NCBI RefSeq assembly: GCF_965208555.1
Contig: NZ_OZ242342.1
Location: forward strand, 124,001-188,000
Length of the DNA stretch: 64,000 bases
Source: Poriferisodalis sp965208555
Lineage (GTDB): Bacteria > Actinomycetota > Acidimicrobiia > Acidimicrobiales > Poriferisodalaceae
Reading direction: 5' to 3'
Below the pieces are notes generated by a model. It had not been told where the DNA came from, did no database searches, and worked only from the letters and a program-made list of their open reading frames with translations. A program made the translations under genes and the position numbers. The number at the start of each line of letters is the position of its first letter. Position 1 is the stretch's first letter. Below, in pieces: positions 25,372-33,006 of this stretch.

Positions 25372-26478
25372 ATGTCCATCGCATCCGGGCTGGTTCTCAC
25401 CGAGCCGCGTTCGTTGGAGCGTCGCAGCTTCGATCTGCCCGAGGTCGATGCCGACGATGGCCTGCTGCGTGTCGAGGCCTGCGGGCTGTGCGGGACGGAT
25501 CACGAGCAATACACGGGCCACATCACCAACCGGCACGCGTTCATCCCCGGACACGAGGTGGTCGGCGTGGTCGAGGAGTTAGGGGATGCCGCGGCTGAGC
25601 GATGGGGCGTGAGCGCCGGCCAGCGGGTGGCCGTCGAGGTGTTCCTGTCATGCCGCAACTGCGACCAGTGCCGAGCCGGGCTCTACCGGCGCTGCGAGCG
25701 CAACGGCTTGGCCACCATGGTCGGATTCACCGACGCTGACACGCCGCCGGGCTTGGGCGGCGGCTACGCCTCGCACCTGTACCTGCGACCCGACTCGATG
25801 CTGATGGCGGTGCCCGACGAGCTCGATCCGGTCACGGCGACGCTGTTCAACCCGCTCGGGGCGGGAATCCGCTGGGCGGTCGAGATTCCTGATACCCAGC
25901 CCGGCGACGTCGTGGCGATCCTCGGTCCGGGAGTGCGGGGACTGTGCGCTGCCGCTGCGGCAAAGGAAGCCGGAGCCGGATTTGTGATGATCACCGGCCT
26001 GGGCGAACGAGATACCGAGCGCCTGGCCCTTGCGCCTGCCTTTGGCGCCGACCTGGCGGTAGATGTCTCGACCGACGATCCCAACCGGGCGCTGCGTGAT
26101 GCAGCCGGGGCCAAGGCCGACGTGGTGATCGACGTGACCGCCAAGGCACCGGCTGCGCTGGCACAGGCAGTCCAGCTCGCCCGCCCAGGCGGCACGATCG
26201 TGCTCGCCGGCACCCGCGGTTCGCCCGAGACACCCGGCTTCGACCCCGATCACATCGTGTACAAGGAACTGCGCATCTTCGGCGCGCTCGGCGTGGACGT
26301 GACTGCCTACCGCAAGGCCCTCGACCTGCTGGTATCGGGCCGCTACCCGTTCACGGATCTCCCCCGCCAAGTCGCCGACTTCGACAGTCTCGAGCCCCTC
26401 ATCCAGACTCTCGCCGGCGAACGTCCCGGTACACCCCCGGTGCACGGTGTTTTCGCACCGGGTTCCGCAGATTCATAG
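25372..26478 (+). CDS. Zinc-dependent alcohol dehydrogenase (MDR family)
   Basis: A 368-residue medium-chain dehydrogenase. Catalytic zinc ligands are Cys40 (GLCGTDH) and His61-Glu62 (GHEVVG). The structural zinc is held by Cys94, Cys97, Cys100 and Cys108 (SCRNCDQC, RRC). The cofactor domain has the glycine-rich GPGVRGLCAAAAA. It diverges from the SnoaL-like gene across a 211-base region carrying the LacI-like site, so it may oxidise an alcohol or sugar in that pathway. Substrate not predictable. Confidence 0.88.
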   Translation: MSIASGLVLTEPRSLERRSFDLPEVDADDGLLRVEACGLCGTDHEQYTGHITNRHAFIPGHEVVGVVEELGDAAAERWGVSAGQRVAVEVFLSCRNCDQCRAGLYRRCERNGLATMVGFTDADTPPGLGGGYASHLYLRPDSMLMAVPDELDPVTATLFNPLGAGIRWAVEIPDTQPGDVVAILGPGVRGLCAAAAAKEAGAGFVMITGLGERDTERLALAPAFGADLAVDVSTDDPNRALRDAAGAKADVVIDVTAKAPAALAQAVQLARPGGTIVLAGTRGSPETPGFDPDHIVYKELRIFGALGVDVTAYRKALDLLVSGRYPFTDLPRQVADFDSLEPLIQTLAGERPGTPPVHGVFAPGSADS

Positions 26479-26488
26479 GAGCAGTTCA

Positions 26489-26932
26489 TTGAGCCGACCC
26501 ACCTTCGAGACCTTCAACCAGGAATGGGCCGACAAGGTCATCGGCCGGGTCTCGCGCTCGGGCATCGACGGCTACCTGGGCATCAAGGCGGTCGAGTTCG
26601 AGGCCGGCCGGCTGGTGTGCGAGATGCCGGTCACCGACGAGCTTGTGACCATGATGGGCACGATGCACGGCGGCTGCCTGTCGGCCATGTGCGACCACGT
26701 GCTCGGCGTGGTCATGTATCCCGTGATGCCGCCCGGCTACTGGGCGGCCACCACCGAGTTCAAGATCAACCTGCTCGCCCCGGTCACCGGAGGCACATGC
26801 GTCGCCACCGCCGAAATCATCTCGATGAGCAAACGGCTCGCCGTCCTGCGGGTCGAGATCGAGAACGATGGCCGCATGGTGGCTGTCGCCCAAGGAACGA
26901 CCACCATCGTTGCCCCGAAGAACCCCAGCTAG
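26489..26932 (+). CDS. Hotdog-fold thioesterase, PaaI family
   Basis: A 147-residue hotdog protein. The family motif appears as MMGTMHGGCLSAMCDHVLG, followed by TTEFKINLLAPVTGG. It would hydrolyse acyl- or aryl-CoA thioesters. The TTG at 26489 is chosen because AGGAG (26478-26482) sits seven bases upstream. It follows the alcohol dehydrogenase by ten bases and is probably co-transcribed. Confidence 0.85.
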   Translation: MSRPTFETFNQEWADKVIGRVSRSGIDGYLGIKAVEFEAGRLVCEMPVTDELVTMMGTMHGGCLSAMCDHVLGVVMYPVMPPGYWAATTEFKINLLAPVTGGTCVATAEIISMSKRLAVLRVEIENDGRMVAVAQGTTTIVAPKNPS

Positions 26933-26952
26933 CACGGCTCTAGTCTGCGCTC

Positions 26953-28071
26953 ATGCTCCAGATGCAGTCCACGGTCTCTGCAGACGGTCAGGTCTCGCTC
27001 TGCCTGGCGGAGGTCGACACGCCGACCTTGTCCGACCGCGATGTGCTGATTCGAGTGGAGGCCACGCCGATCAACCCCTCCGACCTCGGTCTGCTGCTCG
27101 CGGGTGCCGATGTCGCCACCATCGAAGCGAGAAAGGTTGATGGGCAGCCCGGAATCACCGCCACCGTTCCGCCAGCGGCGCTGGCCGGACTCGCCGGCCG
27201 CATAGGCCAGTCGCTGCCGTGCGGCAACGAAGGGGCCGGCACTGTCGTAAGCGCCGGTTCGGACCCCGGCGCACAAGCACTGCTCGGCAAGACGGTGGCG
27301 GTACTCGGCGGTGCCATGTACAGCGAGTACCGGGTGATGCCGGCCCAGCACTGCTTGGTGCTGCACGACGGGACGACGGCGACTGAAGCTGCGTCGTGTT
27401 TCGTCAACCCGCTGACGGCGTTGGCGATGGTGGACACCATGCGGTCCGAGGGCCACTCCGGCATCGTGCATACCGCTGCGGCATCCAATCTGGGGCAGAT
27501 GTTGGTCAAGATCTGTCAGGCCGATGGGGTGGATCTGGTCAACATCGTGCGCCGACCCGAACAGGTCGAGCTCCTCAGGTCTCTCGGCGCGGGACACGTT
27601 TGCGATTGCAGCCAAGAGAGCTTCCACGACGACCTCGTTGCGGCACTGGTTGCTACGAAGGCAACGGTGGCCTTTGACGCCACTGGAGGCGGCCGGCTCG
27701 CTAATCGGATCCTCAACGCCATGGAGGCCGCAGCCAGTGCCGACGCCACGGCTGCCTACAGTCGCTACGGCTCCACAACGCACAAACAGGTGTACATCTA
27801 CGGCGGGCTGGAGCGCTCTGTGACGGAGCTGACTCGCACGTGCGGCATGGCCTGGGGAATCGGCGGCTTTCTGCTTCCTAATTTCCTGGCCAAGGTCGGC
27901 CCAGCACGAGGCCAAGAGCTGCGTCAGCGTGTTGCGGACGAGCTCTCCACCACTTTCACCAGCAGCTACACCAAGCAGGTCAGTCTGGCCGCCGCGCTCG
28001 ATCCAGCCGAGATTGCTGTGTACGCCCGTCAAGCGACCGGCGAGAAATACTTGATCGCTCCCCACGCCTAG
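26953..28071 (+). CDS. Quinone-oxidoreductase-like MDR protein (zinc-free)
   Basis: A 372-residue medium-chain dehydrogenase lacking the structural zinc cysteines. N-terminal GroES-like domain with INPSDLGLLL, then GNEGAGTVVSAG; Rossmann domain around IVHTAAASNLGQMLVKIC, where the glycine-rich loop has become AAASNLG. The C-terminal domain is longer than usual. It would reduce an enone, quinone or enoyl substrate with NAD(P)H. The ATG lies 20 bases after the thioesterase stop. Confidence 0.8.
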   Translation: MLQMQSTVSADGQVSLCLAEVDTPTLSDRDVLIRVEATPINPSDLGLLLAGADVATIEARKVDGQPGITATVPPAALAGLAGRIGQSLPCGNEGAGTVVSAGSDPGAQALLGKTVAVLGGAMYSEYRVMPAQHCLVLHDGTTATEAASCFVNPLTALAMVDTMRSEGHSGIVHTAAASNLGQMLVKICQADGVDLVNIVRRPEQVELLRSLGAGHVCDCSQESFHDDLVAALVATKATVAFDATGGGRLANRILNAMEAAASADATAAYSRYGSTTHKQVYIYGGLERSVTELTRTCGMAWGIGGFLLPNFLAKVGPARGQELRQRVADELSTTFTSSYTKQVSLAAALDPAEIAVYARQATGEKYLIAPHA

Positions 28072-28093
28072 GACGGAAGGAGAAACGGAGCCA

Positions 28094-28513
28094 GTGCCCG
28101 CACAGAGCCGACTCACGTACATCCAGCACATGGTCCTGATGATGGTGATCGCCGTCGTCGGCTGGGCCGTGTTCCTGGGCCTGTTCCTGCTCATCTTCAC
28201 CGACAGCTACGAGCCGTCGGTTTCCCGCACGGTGTGGTGGGTCTGGCTGATCGTCGGCACGATCGTCACGTTGATCACGATGTTCGTGTGCTTCCGGGTG
28301 CTGCAGACGCCACGCCAGTGGCGCAGCTCGGCTGCGATCGCGCTGCTCGCGCCGGCGATGTGCCTGGACGCACTGACGACCACCTACTTCAACGACTGGT
28401 TCGACCAAGGCGACCATGACGACACGGCGTACTCGGCCTTGATCCTGGGTGCGGCCGGCATCTGCCTGCTCGTGGCGATGATCGTCAACAAGCCCACCGC
28501 CGACAAGTCCTAG
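28094..28513 (+). CDS. Small four-helix membrane protein (DUF5367-like)
   Basis: A 139-residue integral membrane protein with four hydrophobic segments (about 12-34, 47-66, 78-93 and 112-130). The loop TTYFNDWFDQGDHDDTAY before the last helix is acidic. It resembles small uncharacterised proteins of the DUF5367 type, which I cannot confirm here. GTG start with GGAAGGAG about 13-20 bases upstream. No function can be assigned. Confidence 0.7.
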   Translation: MPAQSRLTYIQHMVLMMVIAVVGWAVFLGLFLLIFTDSYEPSVSRTVWWVWLIVGTIVTLITMFVCFRVLQTPRQWRSSAAIALLAPAMCLDALTTTYFNDWFDQGDHDDTAYSALILGAAGICLLVAMIVNKPTADKS

Positions 28514-28594
28514 CCCGCCGCGCGGGAGCGCGACTGCTCAGCACGCCGACCGGCTGCGTTGACGACGCCGGCTGGCTTGCCGTGTCCGCGTAGG

Positions 28595-28975
28595 TCAGGC
28601 GGGGATGAAGTCGACGCGAAGTCGGGCCGCGTCGGCTAGCGCCGCAAGGTCGTCACGATCGGAGGTCACGATCTGATCGCCGGGGCGGCACAGAGCGACC
28701 AGTGCCGCATCGATGGCGTCAGACCTACCGGCCCGTGCCAGCAGGACGCCGGCTCGGCGGCCGAGGCCGTGGTCGAGCGGTACGACAATGGTGCCGAGCA
28801 GGGCCTTTGCCAATCGGGATTGGCGTCCTGAGCCTCCCCGCCACACCTGCGCCACAATGCCGCCATGGGTCAGGGGCGGGCTGCCGTCGAGGTGTGCATC
28901 GTCAACCCTTCGCCACAGCGCCCGATCATTGCGCTCCAGGGCGATGAACGCGCCCGCGTCAAGCACCAAGCTCAC
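28595..28975 (-). CDS. PIN-domain toxin (VapC-like)
   Basis: A 126-residue PIN ribonuclease. The acidic active-site positions are visible: Asp in LVLDAGAFIAL, the central acidic pair in RSDAIDAALVAL and the late TSDRDDLAAL. Such toxins cleave RNA and are held by the antitoxin encoded just upstream. I favour the GTG at 28975, which overlaps the antitoxin end by 17 bases; an in-frame ATG at 29005 is the alternative. Confidence 0.82.
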   Translation of the reverse strand: MSLVLDAGAFIALERNDRALWRRVDDAHLDGSPPLTHGGIVAQVWRGGSGRQSRLAKALLGTIVVPLDHGLGRRAGVLLARAGRSDAIDAALVALCRPGDQIVTSDRDDLAALADAARLRVDFIPA

Positions 28976-29258
28976 GCTCGGCTCTCCGGTGTTGCCACTC
29001 GACACGAAACCGCTCTGCCTCTTCGCGATCGAGGCGGCGCTGTTCTTCGCGCTCTTCGGGGGTGATCTTGCCGAATTCGGCCTCGTAGTCGGCGATTGCC
29101 TCGCCGAGCGCCTTGAGGCGTTGCCGGTGCTCGCTCTTGTCTGCCATCGCCTGATTCACCCAGGCACTCACCGACGAAGCGTCACCGTCGTTCACCGCAG
29201 CACGGGCATCTTCAAGGAGATCTGCATCGATCGTCAAGGTAATCCGACGCTTCGTCAT
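28959..29258 (-). CDS. Antitoxin of the PIN-domain pair
   Basis: A 99-residue protein. An N-terminal ribbon-helix-helix-like segment (RRITLTIDADLLEDARAAV) is followed by a helix carrying SSVSAWVNQAM and a long charged, probably coiled C-terminal helix (EEREEQRRLDREEAERFR). It precedes and overlaps the PIN toxin. The role as DNA-binding antitoxin is inferred from gene order and size. Confidence 0.78.
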   Translation of the reverse strand: MTKRRITLTIDADLLEDARAAVNDGDASSVSAWVNQAMADKSEHRQRLKALGEAIADYEAEFGKITPEEREEQRRLDREEAERFRVEWQHRRAERELGA

Positions 29259-29340
29259 ACCTTTATCGTATTCCGGCTGCGTCCCGGAGAATCAAGGCCC
29301 GCAACGAGGAACCCGCGTCGGTGGCGCCGGACAGCGGCTG

Positions 29341-30495
29341 CTAGCGGCTGAGCAGGCTCTTGACCCGGCGGACCGCTGGCGTCCAGAACCACTCGGGCTC
29401 GGTGAAGCGGCGGTAGTCCTCGCCGGGCAGCTCCATCGGGTCGTAGTAGCTCTTGTCTGTGTGCTTGCGGAGGTTGTTCGACTTCTTCAGCACCTGCAGA
29501 TAGGCGTAGACGGTCCCCTTGTGGGTCCATCCCTGCCGGTGGTAGTTCCAGTTGTCGGGGGCCAGCTCCTGTGCATCAGCGAAGTGCTTCAGCGCCCGCT
29601 CGCTGTCGCCGACCGCCTCGAAGTAGAGCGCCAGCTTGAACGTGGCTTCGGCCAGCAGCGAGTCATCATCGATGGGCTTGAGCCGGGAAGCGAGGTCCAC
29701 GCTCGACCAGACATGCTCGCTGTCAGCTCCCCGCTCGATCCAGTCGCGGGTGGCCTGAGCGAATGCGTTGTCGCCGAGCCGAACCTTGCCGAGGCCGAAC
29801 TTGATGGTTGTCTCGGCCGGGTACACGCCCTCGTTGCTGCGGGCGATGTGGCCCTCCTCGTCGATCCAGGCCGCCGAGGGCACATTCACCCAGCCGAACA
29901 GTGAGCTGATCCGGTGCGTCGGATCGACGACACAGCGATATGTGGGCGAAGCCCGGTCGAACCACTTTGCCACGGCCTCCTCGCCGCCCGAGTCCTGCGC
30001 CACGCTGATCAGCTCAAACTTGTCCGCGCCGATCGATTCGTACAGTTCCTGCCACACGGGCAGGCTGACGCGGCAGCCTCACCAGGACGACCAGGTGAAC
30101 AGCACCACCTTGCGGCCGCGCAGGTCGGAGAGCCGCAGGGTGTTGCCGTTGCGCTCGACCATCTCGAAATCGGGGGCGATCCCCGACTCCAGCCCGACAC
30201 GACGGACCTCGGGCACAGATCCCACGCTCCACACGTCGCCGTCGCGCACGTACCTCTGGCCGATCATGTCGGCAAAGGCCGAGTAGTGAAGCCACACCCA
30301 GCCATCGGCGTCTGCAATCCATGCCTCCCGCCTGGCCTCCGGCAGCGGCACGCAGAGCTCGCCGAGACACGCACCCTCGGGTTTCAGCTGCCAGCCCGTG
30401 GCCTTCTGCAGCTCGTCGAGCCGCACCCACAGCCCGCTCGGCGCGTCCGTGCGCTGTGCGACTACGGTCGTCTGATCGTTGGCAAGAATGATCAC
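29341..30495 (-). CDS. Candidate selenoprotein: TlpA/ResA-like redoxin with in-frame TGA at the active site
   Basis: One reading frame of 384 codons, interrupted only by TGA at 30081-30079 (codon 139). Upstream, residues 105-138 read as a redoxin start (APDFEMVERNGNTLRLSDL, then KVVLFTWSSW). The TGA stands where TlpA-type proteins have the first active-site cysteine, and GCRVSLPVWQELYESIG follows, giving W-U-G-C-R. Downstream residues 142-250 continue the thioredoxin fold (PSAAWIDEEGHI), and a C-terminal TPR-like part ends at 384. A SECIS-like hairpin follows the TGA. I read this as selenocysteine insertion. A sequencing error or a nonsense mutation (TGC to TGA) is the alternative. It starts 31 bases after the acyl-CoA-dehydrogenase-like gene. 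Presumed thiol oxidoreductase. Confidence 0.78.
30040..30069 (-). promoter_or_regulatory. SECIS-like stem-loop downstream of the in-frame TGA
   Basis: On the minus strand, CCTGCC (30064-30059) pairs with GGCAGG (30053-30048) around the loop CGTGT. Below it, CAG pairs with CTG across an AA bulge, and GT with AC across a single-base bulge. The loop begins 20 bases after the TGA and has G in its second position. This fits the general bacterial SECIS rule of a short stem with an early loop G at roughly 16-37 bases. A competing weaker hairpin (AGGCTG/CAGCCT) lies closer to the TGA. Confidence 0.6.
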
Positions 30496-30526
30496 GTTTG
30501 CACCGCGAGAGATCGAGATCCAAGAC

Positions 30527-31699
30527 TCAGGGAAGTGCTCCGCCTTCGGTCATGCCGAGCAGTATTTGACCGTACTGCTCGTAGACGACCGCAGACACCA
30601 TCAGGTGCGATTGCACGGTGTAGATGTCCCGCAGGATGCGCTGCATCTCGCTGGCGTTCATCACCGCTCTGCCGCCGGTGAAGCGGAACAGCTCGCTCAC
30701 GAGATCGATCGCCTCGTCGGTGCACCACACAGCAGCAGCCTGAGCCTCGGTGACGAGAGTCGGATCAGGGGGGCCCTCGGCCGCCGAGTCGAACAGGCGC
30801 TCCATCGCATCGGCCATCGCCAAGGCGCAGGCATTCATGCGAATCGTGCCCTGGCCGATGGCCCGCTGGAAGACCTGCCGGTCGGCAAGGCTGACGGCGC
30901 CGAGATAGCCCCGCTTTTTCTCGATGGCGCTGTCCGTTGCGGTCCGCAATGCCAGTCGCCCGAGCGCGTACGCGAAGCTGCCGTGCTCGTTCACCACGAA
31001 TGCGGGCAGCCCGAGCCGCATGAGCGCCCCGCCCTTCGGCGGCTCGCCCGAGAACACATTGACCGCGAAACTGTCGGGAACGAACACGTCGTCGAGTTCG
31101 TAGTCGCAGCTTCCCGTGCCGCGCATGCCCAGCGTGTGCCAGTTGTCGTGCACGATGACGTCGCCCGTGGGCACCACCGCCCTGATGAGCGGCGGTCCGT
31201 CGCCTTCGCAGAAGACGGGCACCGTCACCCAACCGGCATGCTCGACGCCGCTCCCCCACGCCCATCGGCCTGACACGCGGTAGCCGCCGTCGACGCGCCG
31301 GGCCGCACCGCCTGGTCGCAGCGAAGCCGCCATGAACGGGAAGCCGTCAGCCAGGACTTTCTCGACGGTCTCATCGGGCAGGATCGACAGCGTGGCGCCG
31401 GTCGCCGAGGCCGTGATGAACATGCACCAGGCGGCCGCCGGGTCGATCATCGTCACCGCCTCGATCACGTCCATCTGGGTGACCGGGTGGGCTTCGGCGC
31501 CGCCGAGAACCCGCGGCGACTTCAGCTTGAACAGCCCGGAGGATCGCAGCGCCTCCACTGAGGTCGGTGACAGGCGTCGCAACTGCTCTGACTCGTCGCG
31601 TCCGGCTGCCAGCGCGTCGGCCACCGAGTCGACTGCGGCCAGCAGGCGCGCCCGGTTGGCTTCCCGGGCCTCCGGGAACTGGTTGTCGTACGCAGTCAC
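30527..31699 (-). CDS. Acyl-CoA-dehydrogenase-fold flavin monooxygenase (HsaA/DszC-like)
   Basis: A 390-residue protein with acyl-CoA dehydrogenase architecture: helical N-terminus, a middle beta domain (VSGRWAWGSGVEHAGW, then LGMRGTGSCDYELDDVFVP) and a C-terminal helical domain. The segments SGRWAWGSG and MRGTGS are typical of the flavin-dependent hydroxylase branch (HsaA, HpaB-like, DszC) rather than true dehydrogenases. It probably uses reduced flavin to hydroxylate an aromatic or related ring. GTG 31699 is chosen, seven bases after the double-VOC dioxygenase gene, a pairing common in aromatic ring breakdown. Confidence 0.8.
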   Translation of the reverse strand: MTAYDNQFPEAREANRARLLAAVDSVADALAAGRDESEQLRRLSPTSVEALRSSGLFKLKSPRVLGGAEAHPVTQMDVIEAVTMIDPAAAWCMFITASATGATLSILPDETVEKVLADGFPFMAASLRPGGAARRVDGGYRVSGRWAWGSGVEHAGWVTVPVFCEGDGPPLIRAVVPTGDVIVHDNWHTLGMRGTGSCDYELDDVFVPDSFAVNVFSGEPPKGGALMRLGLPAFVVNEHGSFAYALGRLALRTATDSAIEKKRGYLGAVSLADRQVFQRAIGQGTIRMNACALAMADAMERLFDSAAEGPPDPTLVTEAQAAAVWCTDEAIDLVSELFRFTGGRAVMNASEMQRILRDIYTVQSHLMVSAVVYEQYGQILLGMTEGGALP

Positions 31700-31706
31700 T
31701 GCCGGC

Positions 31707-32936
31707 TCAGATCGAGTCGAGGACGTGCTGCAACTCGCTGAGGTCCCTCGACAGCAGCGATGCACGGACCTCTTCAGGCCGTCCGGCGAACCTCGGGTCG
31801 CAGTGGGGGCCATTGAGGTTGTGAACGCCGGATTCCTCGACAGTCGGGCCCCATTGGTTCCCGCCGTTGTCGCCCAGCTGCCCCGGATCGGTCATGTCGA
31901 TCGTGTTCGGCCCATAGCTGGCATCCACCCGGTCGCCGTCGCACATGTGCTCATGAACGTGGCCGAACGGGTCATGCCAGTAGTCGTAGATCTGCGAGCC
32001 GTAGACGTGACGTCCGATGCCCCACGCCAATGCATAGGGCGCGCCATCGGCCGCCCGTTCCCGGAAGTGCATGTGACCACGGAAGACGTCGTCCATGCTG
32101 AACACCTCAAACGCCGCGTGGCTGAACTGCGCCTCGGAAGTCCCGTCCATGAGCGGCAGCACCAGCATGCTGTGGTGATCGGTCTCAGCAGCGCCCCGGT
32201 CCATGCGCATGAACTGAAACATCACATCAGAGCCTGTCGAGGTGATGAGCTCAACGAGCGGCGGCGGGAAGTGCTCCTCGGCCCCCGGCGGGATGATCAT
32301 CCGGGCTGCATCGCTGACGAGCATGCCGAAGGTGCCTTCGAGGAACCGCATGAAGGCCTGGTGCGCGCCAGGCGGCACGGCAGCCACCACGTGACCGAGC
32401 CGGTACACCTCGGGCGGGCCGGGATCCTTCTTGATCGGGTATCGATTGCCGCTGACGTCCTGCTCGACGCCCAATCGTTCATCCACTCCAGCGTGGTTGT
32501 AGGTGTGCCGGCGGCGCCGTGACGGGAGCGGTTCGGCCTGCTGGCCGTGCACCGCTTCGAGCACGAACCCGGTGATCGGCTCGACGAAATGGACACGCTT
32601 GCCGCCGCCGAGCTGGCCTTCGACACCGCCGATGTCGTGAACCGGCGAGCAGCCCGGCACCGACGCGGCCAGCGACGCCAAGTCGTCCTCGCTGTCCACC
32701 TCGAATGCCCAGCCGATGAACTTGGCCGGGCCACGGTGCACGACATGAAGGAATGGCGTCGGCTCGAGGCCCCGGGAGATCAGCACATCGTCGTCGCGGT
32801 GCGCAACAACCAGGCCGAAGTCGATGACGAAGCTCTCCATGGCGTCGAGGTCCGGCGCCGAGAACCTGATGTAGGCGACGTCAGCCGCCTTCACGGTAGG
32901 CGTCACCTTCGCGGGCAGTGTGGCGGCGTCGACCAT
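31707..32936 (-). CDS. Double VOC-domain extradiol-dioxygenase-like protein
   Basis: A 409-residue protein with two vicinal-oxygen-chelate modules (about 18-130 and 178-340). In the second, candidate metal ligands are RLGHVVAAVP, SHAAFEV and HVHEHM. The length and layout recall 2,3-dihydroxybiphenyl/catechol extradiol dioxygenases, but it is longer and carries a roughly 70-residue tail. It lies just before the HsaA-like monooxygenase, which supports an aromatic ring-opening role. Substrate unknown. Confidence 0.72.
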   Translation of the reverse strand: MVDAATLPAKVTPTVKAADVAYIRFSAPDLDAMESFVIDFGLVVAHRDDDVLISRGLEPTPFLHVVHRGPAKFIGWAFEVDSEDDLASLAASVPGCSPVHDIGGVEGQLGGGKRVHFVEPITGFVLEAVHGQQAEPLPSRRRRHTYNHAGVDERLGVEQDVSGNRYPIKKDPGPPEVYRLGHVVAAVPPGAHQAFMRFLEGTFGMLVSDAARMIIPPGAEEHFPPPLVELITSTGSDVMFQFMRMDRGAAETDHHSMLVLPLMDGTSEAQFSHAAFEVFSMDDVFRGHMHFRERAADGAPYALAWGIGRHVYGSQIYDYWHDPFGHVHEHMCDGDRVDASYGPNTIDMTDPGQLGDNGGNQWGPTVEESGVHNLNGPHCDPRFAGRPEEVRASLLSRDLSELQHVLDSI

Positions 32937-33006
32937 GTTCCCTCCCGATCGCCGGAGTTACCGTAATCCAGCTGTTCTTCGGACAACGCTGGGCTGAGGC
33001 AGGCGA

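Noticed and set aside
28515..28527. Small CCCGC/GCGGG hairpin after the membrane protein gene
   Set aside because: Five pairs with a three-base loop and no T-run is too weak to call a terminator.
30079..30081. Reading the TGA as a simple pseudogene stop splitting a redoxin gene
   Set aside because: There is only one stop, no frameshift, intact flanking sequence on both sides, an exact active-site position and a SECIS-like hairpin. A sequence error remains possible but is not the favoured reading.
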